A stretch of DNA of 64,000 nucleotides from Saccharomonospora sp. CUA-673 (GCF_001942305.1 NZ_MKKE01000011.1:186001-250000), one strand, 5' to 3'; shown: positions 1 through 8,389, counted from the first letter of the stretch. Made by a program: numbers and translations. Notes: a model not told the origin generated them from the letters alone.

Positions 1-19
1 TTCGACTCGAGTCCGTTGA

Positions 20-1120
20 TTAGGGGTTGCCGGCTCCGGGGAACAGGCGCTTGAGCGGAGGTTGGAAACCGGCCCGTTCGAACGCGGCCATGGCGTCGGC
101 GCGCAGCGCGCGCTGCACCGCCCACTGCCGACCCGGCCGCACCTTCACCGTCAACCGCAGCTGCACCGCCTCGGGCGTGACGCCCTCGACGCCGAGCACC
201 GTCGGCGGTTCGAGGATGTCGGCCGCGAGGTCCTCGCGTTCGGCCGACTCGGAGACGACCTCGTTGAGCAGTTCCGTCGCGCGGCCCAGGTCCGCGTCGT
301 AGGACACCGGGATGTCGACGACGCCCACCGCGAAGCCCTGACTGAAGTTGCCGACGCGCAGCACCTCGCCGTTGCGGACGTACCAGACCGTGCCGTTGAG
401 GTCGCGTAGCGTCGTGATGCGCAGTCCGACCGCCTCGACCGTGCCGGTCGCCTCGCCGACGTCGACGACGTCACCCACGCCGTACTGGTCCTCCAACATC
501 ATGAAGATGCCGGACAGGAAGTCGCGGACGAGGTTCTGCGCACCGAAACCGACGGCGACGCCGACGATGCCCGCCGATGCGATGATCGGCGCCAGGTTGA
601 TGCCCAGTTCGCCCAGGATGAGCACGAACGCGATCGAGTAGACGACCACGGTGGTGATCGACTTCAGCACCGAGCCGATCGTCTTGGCCCGCTGCCTGCG
701 CCGTTCCACGACCGCCGGTCCGACCAGTTCGGGGGCCTTCTCGCGCAGCGGCTTCAGCAGGGCCGGGGTCTTCTTGGGGTCACCGTCCTCGGGTTCGCGC
801 GTCGTGCGGTCGATGACCCTGCGGATCGCGAAGCGCACCACGAAGGCCAGGATGGCGATCAGCAGGATCGTCAGCGGCTTGGCGATGAGCCAATTCGCGG
901 AGCCGGCGAGCCATTCGTTGTGCGTGATCTGCCAGACCTGCTGGCACCACGTCCCGCCCTCGTGAATGCAGGACGGCGGCTCGCTGAGCAACTGGTCCAC
1001 TTGGCGAACGAGTCCTTCCCCTGAGTTTGTGACGCCGCCCACTTCGCTTGCCTCGGAAGGGCGCCGGTGAGGCATGTTGACCACGTCGAGTTCCACAGTC
1101 ACGGTACTGGCAATCGACAC
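20..1120 (-). CDS. MscS-family mechanosensitive ion channel
   Basis: Inner-membrane channel expected to open under membrane tension and release solutes on hypo-osmotic shock. The 366-residue product has a hydrophilic N-terminus with two Cys, a membrane segment near residues 75-100, another near 155-172, and then the pore-lining helix with the glycine/alanine-rich MscS signature GIVGVAVGFGAQNLVRDFLSG (about residues 184-204). The soluble beta domain follows (GVGDVVDVGEATGTVEAVGLR). The first start in frame is a GTG at 1120, but several later GTG/ATG codons, such as the Met of MPHRRPSE, are equally possible because no strong Shine-Dalgarno is visible. It is transcribed away from the HNH gene at 1191. 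The family call is secure; the start is not. Confidence 0.93.
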   Translation of the reverse strand: MSIASTVTVELDVVNMPHRRPSEASEVGGVTNSGEGLVRQVDQLLSEPPSCIHEGGTWCQQVWQITHNEWLAGSANWLIAKPLTILLIAILAFVVRFAIRRVIDRTTREPEDGDPKKTPALLKPLREKAPELVGPAVVERRRQRAKTIGSVLKSITTVVVYSIAFVLILGELGINLAPIIASAGIVGVAVGFGAQNLVRDFLSGIFMMLEDQYGVGDVVDVGEATGTVEAVGLRITTLRDLNGTVWYVRNGEVLRVGNFSQGFAVGVVDIPVSYDADLGRATELLNEVVSESAEREDLAADILEPPTVLGVEGVTPEAVQLRLTVKVRPGRQWAVQRALRADAMAAFERAGFQPPLKRLFPGAGNP

Positions 1121-1136
1121 GTGTGTTCACACACGT
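1119..1136. promoter_or_regulatory. Inverted repeat in the mscS/HNH divergent region
   Basis: ACGTGTGT-TC-ACACACGT is a perfect 8-bp inverted repeat in the short gap between the divergent mscS-like and HNH genes, just at the most upstream mscS start. It could be an operator serving either promoter. No regulator is recognised, so the role is inference. Confidence 0.35.
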
Positions 1137-1190
1137 GCGTTTCGGTGCCGATGTGTGGTCGACTAGGGCAGCACCGGTGGAGGTGGTCGC

Positions 1191-1922
1191 GTGCCAGACC
1201 GACAACCGAGCCCTCACGGCGCTCATTCCCGGCAGCCGGCCGGGCAGGCGTCGGAGGTGATGTTGTGCGCGCCGGGATCCGGCGTGAACCGCGGAACGGT
1301 CCCCAGCGGACCGCAGCCGACCGGGCCCCCGCGGGCCGGCCGGGTCACGCGGTCGCACGGCCCGTGGCGTTCCCGCGAGGCCGGCTCCGGTTCGTCGGGC
1401 CCCGGATGGGGCAAACGCCGTGTGCTCCTGCTCAACGCGACCTTCGAGCCGCTCACCGCGCTGCCGTTGCGGCGCGCGATCGTCCTGCTCGTCTGCGGCA
1501 AGGCCGAGGTCGTCCACGAGGATCCGTCCGGACTCACGCTGCATGCCGCCACCATGACCGTCGACGTTCCGTCGGTGATCAGGCTGAGCAACTACGTCCG
1601 CGTACCTTATCGCGCGCAGGTTCCGCTGACTCGTGCAGGGTTGATGCACCGGGACCGGTTCCGGTGCGCCTACTGCGGAGGGCGCGCCGAGACGATCGAT
1701 CACGTGCTTCCCCGCAGTCGCGGTGGACCCCACTCGTGGGAGAACTGCGTCGCCAGCTGCGCCAAGTGCAACCACCGCAAGGCCGACAAGCTGTTGTCGG
1801 AACTCGGCTGGAGCATGCGGACCGTGCCGCGCGCGCCGCACGGTCCGCACTGGCGGCTGCTCGCGCACGCCAAGGAGACCGACCCGTTGTGGCACCGGTA
1901 CCTGGGAGCGCCCGCGGCCTGA
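1191..1922 (+). CDS. HNH endonuclease family protein (Rv2469c-like)
   Basis: Conserved actinobacterial HNH protein of unknown physiological role. The 243-residue frame opens with about 80 low-complexity residues. The conserved part begins at GKRRVLLLNATFEPLTALP, so the true start may lie later than the GTG at 1191. The C-terminal half carries the HNH/zinc-knuckle pattern: CAYCGG, then IDHVLPRSRGG (catalytic His), then CVASCAKCNHRKADK. Its place beside ctaJ, the DUF5130 gene and pepN matches the mycobacterial Rv2469c-Rv2466c neighbourhood, which supports a vertically inherited gene and not a restriction or mobile element. The nuclease activity is inferred from the motif. Confidence 0.85.
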   Translation: MPDRQPSPHGAHSRQPAGQASEVMLCAPGSGVNRGTVPSGPQPTGPPRAGRVTRSHGPWRSREAGSGSSGPGWGKRRVLLLNATFEPLTALPLRRAIVLLVCGKAEVVHEDPSGLTLHAATMTVDVPSVIRLSNYVRVPYRAQVPLTRAGLMHRDRFRCAYCGGRAETIDHVLPRSRGGPHSWENCVASCAKCNHRKADKLLSELGWSMRTVPRAPHGPHWRLLAHAKETDPLWHRYLGAPAA

Positions 1923-1941
1923 TCGGTTTCCGATACCCGCA

Positions 1942-1987
1942 CGAACATCCCGACTCACACGTCGCAACGTGTGGGCCGGGATGTTCG
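1942..1987 (+). terminator. Hairpin terminator after the HNH gene
   Basis: CGAACATCCCG pairs with CGGGATGTTCG, and inside it ACACGT pairs with ACGTGT. This long stem lies 20 nt past the HNH stop codon. There is no U-tract, as is usual in actinobacteria. It also separates the HNH gene from the convergent repeat-peptide gene. Confidence 0.7.
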
Positions 1988-2041
1988 CGGTGATTTTCCG
2001 GCGCGGTGATTCCTGGCGCGGTGGTTCCTGTTGCGGTGGGC

Positions 2042-2478
2042 TCAGGCGGTGACGCGGGTGCCCATGGTCACGCGGGTGCCGCGCGTGACGCGCGTGCCGC
2101 GGGTGACCCGGGTGCCCATCGTGACGCGGGTGCCGCACGTGACGCGCGTGCCGGCCTCGGCCGTGACCCGAGTCCCGGCCTGGGAGGTCACGCGGGTGCC
2201 GGCCTGAGCCGTGACCCGGGTACCACGGGTGACGCGCGTGCCCATCGTGACGCGCGTGCCGGCCGTGACCCGAGTGCCGCGCGTGACGCGGGTGCCATCG
2301 TGACGCGCGTGCCGCGGGTCACTCGAGTACCGCGCGTGACGCGGGTGCCCATGGTCACCCGGGTGCCGCAGGTGACGCGAGTACCGCGCGTGACGCGTGT
2401 TCCGAGCTCGGCGGGGCGGGCGATGTCGAACGTGGCGGCGTTGTTGCTCGTCTCGGCGGGGCTCAGAACGTGAAGCAT
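2042..2478 (-). CDS. GTRVT-repeat peptide (unknown; candidate multi-core precursor)
   Basis: The start is well supported: ATG at 2478 follows AGGAGG with 5 nt spacing. A 25-residue head, MLHVLSPAETSNNAATFDIA plus RPAEL, is followed only by repeats of GTRVT with one variable residue (R, C, M or A) or a three-residue linker (AQA, SQA, AEA). One base is missing near 2293: the unit there reads GTGCCATCG where its sisters read GTGCCCATCG. Adding it gives exactly 145 residues: 16 hexamers and 3 octamers, 19 GTRVT copies, closing on TGA at 2042. The linker series R-C-M-R-R-M-R-A-M-R-AQA-SQA-AEA-C-M-R-R-M-A contains the block CMRRM twice, a sign of internal duplication. There is no signal peptide or membrane segment. 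A short acidic head before a periodic Thr/Arg-rich body resembles leader plus multi-core RiPP precursors, but no maturation enzyme lies nearby, so function is unknown. Confidence 0.7.
2045..2403 (-). repeat. Tandem 18-bp (and 24-bp) coding repeats
   Basis: Nineteen copies of a unit reading GGCACCCGCGTCACG plus one variable codon on the minus strand encode GTRVTx. Three central copies carry two extra codons. Third-position changes (ACC/ACG, GTC/GTG, CGC/CGG) are scattered while the peptide unit is invariant, so the amino-acid repeat appears to be under selection and is not just slipped DNA. Confidence 0.85.
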
Positions 2479-2757
2479 GTGGTCCTCCTGTGGCCGGCGG
2501 AAAATCAGCGGGTTTGAGAGCTTGGGCACAAGAACCCGTACAGGTGAAAAACCTACGAGGCCGATCGAAGGGGTACAAGCGCGCGGCGCCGGGTGCGGCC
2601 GGGTGTACGTCGAGCTGCAACCTTCTGCGAACACGTCTTCGGCCGGGCGTGCTATCCCGCGTCCGTCAAGCGGCGGACGGTGGGTCAAATACGACGAGCG
2701 GTCGTGAAATCGACTCCAGGTGGTACCGAGACGGGGCAGGTCAGATACCCTGCGGCC
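2479..2757. other. Intergenic gap between repeat-peptide gene and ctaJ
   Basis: This 279-bp gap lies between two divergent genes and should hold both promoters. I see the repeat-peptide Shine-Dalgarno at its left edge and a leaderless-type -10 box for ctaJ at its right edge. No credible ORF with coding bias or ribosome-binding site is present in it. Confidence 0.5.
2746..2751 (+). promoter_or_regulatory. -10 box for leaderless ctaJ transcript
   Basis: TACCCT fits TAnnnT and ends 6 nt before the GTG at 2758. No Shine-Dalgarno lies between. The spacing is that of an mRNA starting at or next to its initiation codon. Confidence 0.45.
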
Positions 2758-2979
2758 GTGAGCATCCTCGAGACGACCCTGGTCTACGTGGGTATCCCGT
2801 TCGCTATCTGTGCCGTCTTTGTCCTGGCGACCATGCGTTCCCCGTTCGCAGGTCGGCCACGGTATCGCCCGGGACAGGAGTGGGACCACCCTCCTACGTG
2901 GTGGAGTGCCAACCCGGTCAGCGCCGGTGGATCCGGCCGACCTTCGACGGAGCGAGGAGGTGCCCGTGGCAACTGGTGA
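2758..2979 (+). CDS. ctaJ: aa3-type cytochrome oxidase subunit CtaJ-like small membrane protein
   Basis: Small 73-residue membrane protein. It reads VSILETTLVYVGIPFAICAV at the N-terminus, which is a single membrane helix (residues about 5-26), then a basic PRYRPGQEW and WWSANP segment. This is the pattern of the small accessory subunit found with actinobacterial aa3 cytochrome oxidases, encoded next to the DUF5130 gene. The GTG start at 2758 has no Shine-Dalgarno but has a leaderless-type box. The 3' end overlaps the next gene by 14 nt, which points to co-transcription. The family name is from recall of the conserved neighbourhood and sequence pattern. Confidence 0.7.
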   Translation: MSILETTLVYVGIPFAICAVFVLATMRSPFAGRPRYRPGQEWDHPPTWWSANPVSAGGSGRPSTERGGARGNW

Positions 2980-3448
2980 AGCGACCCGCTATGAACCCGT
3001 CGACCCCGCCGACCTGCCGGTCGGTTCGGTCGTTACGGGAAGTGGACGCATCTCGAGCGCGGAGATGTACGAGCCCACTGCTCCGAACGGTCCATTCACG
3101 ACCAAGCAGCTCAGTCGCCTCGACGAGGCCCTGGCGCTCGCGACCCGTGACACCGGCATCGAGTTCAGCATCTACCTCGGCCCGCTCGGCGAGGACAGCC
3201 GCGCCGGTGCCGAGCAGCTGCACGACAAGCTCGGTGACTCCGGTGACGACGCGATCGTGATCGCCGTGTCGCCCGGCCAGCGGGTCGTGGAGATCGTGAC
3301 GGGCGCGAAGACGACCCAGCGCGTCCCCGACCGTACCGCGAAGCTCGCCGTGATGAGCATGTCGGCCTCGTTCAAGGAGGGCGACCTCGTCGGCGGTCTC
3401 GTCAGCGGTCTGCGCATGTTGGCCGACCAGGCCGGCACGACGGTCTGA
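2966..3448 (+). CDS. DUF5130 domain protein (Rv2468c-like)
   Basis: Conserved 160-residue actinobacterial protein without known function. Start GTG at 2966 follows GAGGAGG with 5 nt spacing. The body has an alternating alpha/beta pattern ([20 protein letters not shown], then [20 protein letters not shown]) like the TPM/YgcG-type fold, and no clear membrane segment. It overlaps ctaJ and ends at a strong bidirectional terminator shared with the convergent pepN. Confidence 0.82.
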   Translation: MATGEATRYEPVDPADLPVGSVVTGSGRISSAEMYEPTAPNGPFTTKQLSRLDEALALATRDTGIEFSIYLGPLGEDSRAGAEQLHDKLGDSGDDAIVIAVSPGQRVVEIVTGAKTTQRVPDRTAKLAVMSMSASFKEGDLVGGLVSGLRMLADQAGTTV

Positions 3449-3484
3449 GAGCTCCCACCTCGAACCACAGTCCGCACCAAGCAC

Positions 3485-3519
3485 AGCGCCCCCGGCACCG
3501 CATCGGTGCCGGGGGCGCT
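3485..3519. terminator. Bidirectional terminator between DUF5130 gene and pepN
   Basis: AGCGCCCCCGGCACC-GCATC-GGTGCCGGGGGCGCT is a perfect 15-bp stem with a 5-nt loop, lying between the two convergent stop codons. Confidence 0.88.
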
Positions 3520-3541
3520 GCGTTTCGCGGTCGCTTGCGGG

Positions 3542-6102
3542 TCAGCTCTCGTCGAACTCGCGGGCTGCCAGCGCGCGCACGACGCCCGCCCGGCCCTCGG
3601 ACACGAGTCGGTACAGCGCGGGGGAGTGCTCGCCCTCCAGCCAGGCGTCGGCGGCGGCCACGCACTCGCGCGTCACCGCGTGCGACGGGAACAGGCCGAC
3701 GACGGTCGGCTGGGCGCGCTCGCTGGAACTCGCGACCACATCTCGTCGAGCATCGCGAAGTACTCCTCCACGTAACCGCCCAGCAGATGCTTCTGCGCGG
3801 GGTGCGCGAAGCCGGTGATGATGGCCTCGTTGACCGCGTTCGGCAGTTCGTCGTCGTGGACGGCGCGTTGCCACGCCTCGGCCTTCGCCTCGGCGGTCGG
3901 GCGCAGCGCGCGGGCACGTTCGGCGTGCCGGCGGCCCGCGGCCGTGTCGTCGCGTTCCTGCTCGGCGGCGATCTCCGCCTCGCCGGCCCGGCCGTGGGCC
4001 ACGAGGGCGTGCAGGAGCCGCCACCGCAGGTCCGTGTCGACGACGAGACCGTCCAACGGCGCCGATCCGTCGAACCAGCCGGCCAGCACGTCGAGCGTCG
4101 CGTCGTCGAGCATCGATCCGGTGAGCGCGTTGGCGAACGCCAGCTGGTGGTCCGAACCGGCCTCGGCCTCGCGCGCCAGCTCGAGGATGCGCGTGGTGAA
4201 CGCCGCCCAGCCCTGCTCCTGGGCCCACGTCGGCTGGGCGTAGGAGTTCAGGGCCGTCTGCGCCTGCATCAACAATCGCTGCACCACGCCGACCTCGGTC
4301 TCGGCGCCGATCCCGCGCAGCACCAGGGTGACGAAGTCGCGGGCCTTCAACTCGGCCTCGCGCGTCATCTCCCACGCCGCCGACCAGCACAGTGTGCGGG
4401 GGAGCGGGTCGGTGATGTCGCCGATCCGGTCGATCAGCGTCACGAGCGAGTCGGGGTCGAGGCGCATCGTGCAGTAGGTGAGGTCGTCGTCGTTGACGAG
4501 CACGAGCTTGCCGCGGCTCGCGCCGACGAGCTCGGGCACGTCGGTGCGCTCGCCGTCGACGTCCAGCTCGACGCGCTGGATGCGGACCAGCTTGCCGTCG
4601 ACGTCGTCGTAGATGCCGACGGCGGTGCGGTGCGTGCGCAGCTCACCGGCGCCGGGCTTCGCGCCGCCCTGCACGATCGCGAACGACGTGAACGCGCCGT
4701 CGGCGTCGGTCTCGAACGACGGGCGCAGCGAGTTCAGGCCCGTGGTCTCGAGCCACTGGGCGCTCCACCACGACAGGTCGCGTCCGGAGGCCTCCTCGAG
4801 CGCGGCCAGAAGGTCGGCCAGCGTCGCGTTGCCCCACGCGTGCCGGTCGAAGTACACCTTCAGGCCGGACAGGAAGTTGTCCTGACCGACGTAGGCCACG
4901 AGCTGCTTGAGCACGCTCGCGCCCTTGGCGTAGGTGATGCCGTCGAAGTTCACCTCGACGGCCTGCAGGTCCACCATGTCGGCGGCGATCGGATGGGTCG
5001 AGGGCAGCTGGTCCTGCCGGTAGGCCCACGACTTCTCGATGTTGGCGAAGCTCGTCCACGCGCCCGTGTACTCGGTGGCCTCGGCCTGGGCGAGCACGCT
5101 GGCGAACGTCGCGAACGACTCGTTCAGCCACAGGTCGTCCCACCAGCGCATCGTGACCAGGTCGCCGAACCACATGTGCGCCATCTCGTGCAGCAGCGTC
5201 TCGGCACGGCGCTCGTAGGAGTAGCGGGTGACGCGGCTGCGGAACACGTAGTCCTCGCGGAACGTCACCGCGCCCGCGTTCTCCATCGCGCCGGCGTTGA
5301 ACTCGGGCACGAACAGTTGGTCGTACTTCGAGAACGGGTAGGCGACGCCGAAACTGCGGTGGAAGAAACCGAAGCCCTGCTTGGTCTCGGTGAACAGGCG
5401 GTCGGCGTCCATGTACTCCGCCAGCGAGCTGCGGCAGTAGATGCCGAGGGGAATGGTGCGGTGCTCGTCCCGGTACTCGTCGCGCCACTCGGCGTACGGG
5501 CCGGCCACGAGCGCCACCAGGTAGGTCGAGATGCGTTCCGACTCGGCGAACACGGTGCGGACCGCGCCCTCCGGCGTCTCGGTCTCCGACTCGACCAGTG
5601 CGTTGGACACGACCTTCCAGTCCTTCGGCGCGATCACCGTGAGGCGGTAGGTCGCCTTGAGGTCGGGCTGGTCGAAGCAGGCGAACATGCGCTTGGCGTC
5701 GGCCGTCTCGAACTGGGTGTAGAGGTACACCGCCTCGTCCACCGGGTCGACGAAGCGGTGCAGGCCCTCGCCGGTGTTCATGTAGCTGCAGTCGGCCTCG
5801 ACGACGAGCTCGTTGGTCTCGCGCAGGTCCGGCAGCGTGAGCCCGTCGTCCTCGACGTAGCCCTCGACGTCCAGCGTCGTGCCGTTCAGCGTCGCCGAAC
5901 GCACGCCGTCGGCGACGATGTCCACCCAGGACTCCGCGCCGGCCTCCGCGGCGGAGAAGGTGATCGTCGCCTGCGAATCGAACGTCTTCTCGCCGGGACG
6001 GCCGTGGCCGTCGGTCAGGTCGAGGACGATGTCGTAGGACTGGACGTCGAGCAGCGCGGCGCGTTGCGTCGCTGCGTCACGCGTCAGGTTGGGGGCGGGC
6101 AC
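3542..6102 (-). CDS. pepN: Aminopeptidase N (M1 zinc metallopeptidase), one frameshift in sequence
   Basis: Cytosolic zinc aminopeptidase that removes N-terminal residues from peptides. The product is about 853 residues, the usual length of actinobacterial PepN. The exopeptidase motif GAMEN (in [16 protein letters not shown]) and the zinc site [10 protein letters not shown] with the downstream NESFA glutamate are intact. The ERAP1-like C-terminal helical domain follows. The best start is GTG at 6102 ([15 protein letters not shown]). One base is missing near 3729-3737, between LDEMW and [17 protein letters not shown]; restoring it gives the family C-terminus ending [10 protein letters not shown]. 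It is divergent from the DsbA-like gene across a 141-bp promoter region. Confidence 0.93.
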
Positions 6103-6243
6103 GGACACCTCGGTCTTCGGTCGTGGGTGGACATCGGACGATTTCCCGATCCAATCATGCGCGCCGGGGCCGGTGTGACGGGGAACAACGGATCCGCGGG
6201 TGATGTTGGCCGGGATGTAGTCCCGAGTGAGGAGCCGTGTGCC

Positions 6244-6855
6244 ATGACCGAGTCCCGTACCCGCGTCGACTTCTACTTCGACCCGATGTGCCCGTTCGCC
6301 TGGATCTCCTCGCGGTGGATCCTCGAGGTGGAACAGCAGCGGAACATCGACCTGAACTTCCGCGTGATGAGCCTCGCCGTGCTGAACTCCGGTCGCGACC
6401 TTCCCGAGGAGTACGTCGAGCTGATGCAGCGGGCGTGGGGCCCGGTGCGCGTGGCCGTCGCTTTGGCCCAGCAGCAGGGCGAGCAGGTGCTGCGCGACTA
6501 CTACACCGCGTTCGGCACGCGCTATCACAAGCAGGGCAACCGGGACGTCGACGTCGTGCTGAAGGAGGCGCTCGCGGAGATCGACGCGCCCGCGAACCTG
6601 ATCGAGGCCGCCACGTCCACCGAGTACGACGAGGCGCTGAAGAAGAGCCACCACGAGGGCATGGACCCCGTCGGCATGGACGTCGGCACCCCGACACTGC
6701 ACGTCAACGGCGTCGCGTTCTTCGGGCCGGTGCTCTCGTCGATCCCGCGCGGCGAGGACGCGGTGCGCATGTTCGACGGCGCCGTGGCCATGGCCAGCTA
6801 CCCCGACTTCTTCGAGCTGAAGCGCACCCGAACCGGCGACCTCAACTTCGACTGA
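6244..6855 (+). CDS. Mycothiol-dependent DsbA-like oxidoreductase (Rv2466c family)
   Basis: Thioredoxin-fold DsbA/FrnE-type protein of 203 residues. The ATG at 6244 follows GAGGAG. It aligns closely with mycobacterial Rv2466c, a mycothiol-dependent reductase: DFYFDPMC near the N-terminus, [29 protein letters not shown] with the cis-Pro segment, and the C-terminal FFELKRTRT. The active site reads C16-P-F-A19, where Rv2466c has CPWC, so the resolving cysteine is absent and a monothiol, mycothiol-dependent mechanism is likely. It sits beside pepN as in mycobacteria. Confidence 0.9.
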   Translation: MTESRTRVDFYFDPMCPFAWISSRWILEVEQQRNIDLNFRVMSLAVLNSGRDLPEEYVELMQRAWGPVRVAVALAQQQGEQVLRDYYTAFGTRYHKQGNRDVDVVLKEALAEIDAPANLIEAATSTEYDEALKKSHHEGMDPVGMDVGTPTLHVNGVAFFGPVLSSIPRGEDAVRMFDGAVAMASYPDFFELKRTRTGDLNFD

Positions 6856-6870
6856 CCCGTCCCACTCGGT

Positions 6871-6920
6871 GCTCCCGAGGGCCCCATAGTCGCGTTGAAC
6901 GCGACTATGCCCTCGGGAGC
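6871..6920 (+). terminator. Two-tier hairpin terminator after the DsbA-like gene
   Basis: GCTCCCGAGGG pairs with CCCTCGGGAGC, and inside it CATAGTCGCG pairs with CGCGACTATG. A CCC bulge lies on one side. It is followed by TTCTT. Confidence 0.85.
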
Positions 6921-6942
6921 TTCTTCCTGACCGCGTGCTACT

Positions 6943-6965
6943 CATAATGTGGAAAGGAGTTCCAC
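6943..6965 (+). promoter_or_regulatory. Promoter -10 plus inverted-repeat operator (sulfur-island motif)
   Basis: CATAAT, a good -10 hexamer, runs straight into GTGGAA-AGGAG-TTCCAC, a perfect 6-bp inverted repeat. The same layout recurs upstream of the cysteine dioxygenase gene and, in a looser form, of metQ. A repressor bound here would cover the transcription start. The regulator is unknown. Confidence 0.5.
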
Positions 6966-7059
6966 TCATTCGGGTGGCGCAGTAGCCTCGGCGGGGTCCG
7001 ATATGTCCGACACCTCGCGTTCGGCCGGTGTCGGCGTTGGCCCACGTCAGGGAGCTGCG

Positions 7060-7203
7060 ATGTCCCCATCCGAATCCGACCGCGGCGAGGTCGGCCGCGC
7101 GAACCGCATCCATCTGAACGAGGACTGGCTGGCCACGATCGTCGGCCTGACGCTGTTGCTACTGGTGCTGGCCGGCGTCATCCCGCAGGGACTGGTGCCC
7201 TGA
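7060..7203 (+). CDS. Small membrane protein upstream of yeiH-like gene
   Basis: A 47-residue protein with ATG at 7060 after an AGGGAG Shine-Dalgarno. A hydrophilic head (SPSESDRGEVGRANRIHLNE) precedes one membrane helix (WLATIVGLTLLLLVLAGVIP). Its stop overlaps the start of the YeiH-type transporter (TGATG), so the two are translationally coupled. It probably is an accessory subunit of that transporter (inference). Because of its size it is easily missed. Confidence 0.7.
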   Translation: MSPSESDRGEVGRANRIHLNEDWLATIVGLTLLLLVLAGVIPQGLVP

Positions 7204-8339
7204 TGAGCGGCGGCGAGCAGGAGACGGCACACGAAGCCGACGAGGAGGCTGCCGAGCCTGCGGGGTCGGCGTGGTGGGTTGTCGGTGGCCTCGCGGTGGT
7301 CCTGGGGCTGGCGGGGCTGACCCGGTATCTCGAGAGCGCGGTCCCGGAGTGGACCGAGGGCACGGGGCTGGCGAACCTCGGCGACAGCATCGAGTTCCCG
7401 GTGTACGCGATCATCCTGGGCCTGCTCGGGAACCTGGTGTTGACGGTGACGGGGGTGCGTGCGCGGTTGGCGCCGGCGTTCCGCACGGAGTTCTTCATCA
7501 AGACCGGCCTGGTGTTGCTCGGTGCGTCGGTGAACCTGTCGGTGATCGTCACGGCGGCGGGGCCGGCGATCGGGCAGGCGATCATCCTGATCACGGTCGT
7601 GTTCGCGTTCACCTGGTGGCTCGGCGGGAAGGTCGGCCTCGGGGACAAGTTGCGGGCCCTGTTGGCGTCGGCCGCGGCGATCTGCGGTGTGAGCGCGGCG
7701 ATCGCGGCGGCGGGTGCGGTCCAGGCGAAGAAGGAGCAGCTGGCCTACACCGCGAGCCTGGTGATCCTGTTCGCGTTGCCGTCGATCTTCATCATGCCCG
7801 CGTTGGCGAGCGCGTTCGGGTTGACGCCGGAGGTCGCCGGCGCGTGGATCGGCGGCAACATCGACACCACGGCGGCGGTGACGGCGGCCGGTGCGTTGGT
7901 GGGCGAGGAGGCGCTGCAGATCGCGGCGATCGTCAAGACCACGCAGAACGCGTTGATCGGTCTGGTCGCGGTGGCGTTGGCGGCGTTCTTCGCGCTGCGG
8001 ATCGAGCGCAAGCCCGGTTCGGCGCGCCCGACGGCACGTCAGCTGTGGCAGCGTTTCCCGAAGTTCGTGCTCGGCTTCATCGCCGCGTCGATCATCGCCA
8101 CGATCTACCTGGGTGCCGTCGGCGAGCAGGCCGGTGAGCCGGTGATCGACGTGGTCAACGATCTGCGGACGTGGTTCCTGATCCTGGCGTTCGTCAGTAT
8201 CGGACTGGAGTTCCGCGCGGCGTCGTTGAAGGAGGCCGGCTGGCGTCCGATCGGGGTGTTCGGCGCGGCCACGGTGGTGAACGTGGTCGTCGCACTCGGC
8301 ACCGCGAGCCTGCTGTTCGCGACCGTCTCGGTGCAGTGA
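7203..8339 (+). CDS. YeiH-family putative sulfate exporter
   Basis: Integral membrane protein of 378 residues with about ten hydrophobic helices, belonging to the YeiH/TIGR00698 family of putative sulfate exporters. Recognisable family segments are FFIKTGLVLLGASVNLSVI, ASAAAICGVSAAIAA, GAWIGGNIDTTAAVTAAG and the conserved KTTQNALIG. The start ATG overlaps the stop of the small membrane protein. Its neighbours handle methionine, cysteine and sulfane sulfur, which fits a sulfur role, although the substrate of the family is not firmly established. Confidence 0.88.
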   Translation: MSGGEQETAHEADEEAAEPAGSAWWVVGGLAVVLGLAGLTRYLESAVPEWTEGTGLANLGDSIEFPVYAIILGLLGNLVLTVTGVRARLAPAFRTEFFIKTGLVLLGASVNLSVIVTAAGPAIGQAIILITVVFAFTWWLGGKVGLGDKLRALLASAAAICGVSAAIAAAGAVQAKKEQLAYTASLVILFALPSIFIMPALASAFGLTPEVAGAWIGGNIDTTAAVTAAGALVGEEALQIAAIVKTTQNALIGLVAVALAAFFALRIERKPGSARPTARQLWQRFPKFVLGFIAASIIATIYLGAVGEQAGEPVIDVVNDLRTWFLILAFVSIGLEFRAASLKEAGWRPIGVFGAATVVNVVVALGTASLLFATVSVQ

Positions 8340-8345
8340 CCGGTG

Positions 8346-8380
8346 CGCTCCGGCCGGCGTCGACAGCGCCGGCCGGAGCG
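8346..8380. terminator. Bidirectional terminator between yeiH-like gene and metI
   Basis: CGCTCCGGCCGGCG-TCGACAG-CGCCGGCCGGAGCG is a perfect 14-bp stem with a 7-nt loop between convergent stop codons. Confidence 0.88.
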
Positions 8381-8389
8381 AAGCCGGTG

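Noticed and set aside
1191..1922. HNH gene as part of a restriction or defence system
   Set aside because: No methyltransferase or specificity subunit is nearby, and the gene keeps its conserved housekeeping neighbourhood.
780..2138. Minus-strand ORF rich in His, Arg and Gly spanning mscS-like and HNH genes
   Set aside because: Low-complexity shadow of two well-supported genes and of the repeat array.
2045..2403. Possible CRISPR array or minisatellite at the 18-bp repeats
   Set aside because: The repeats are directly adjacent without spacers, keep an invariant peptide in one frame, and start after a strong ribosome-binding site; they are coding repeats.
2006..2473. Plus-strand ORF over the same repeats
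   Set aside because: It has no ribosome-binding site and its translation is a frame artefact (GDAGAHGHAGAARD-like); the minus frame has the Shine-Dalgarno and the invariant unit.
3535..6243. Very long plus-strand ORF opposite pepN
   Set aside because: It mirrors pepN and only its last 204 codons (the DsbA-like gene, with its own Shine-Dalgarno) are supported.
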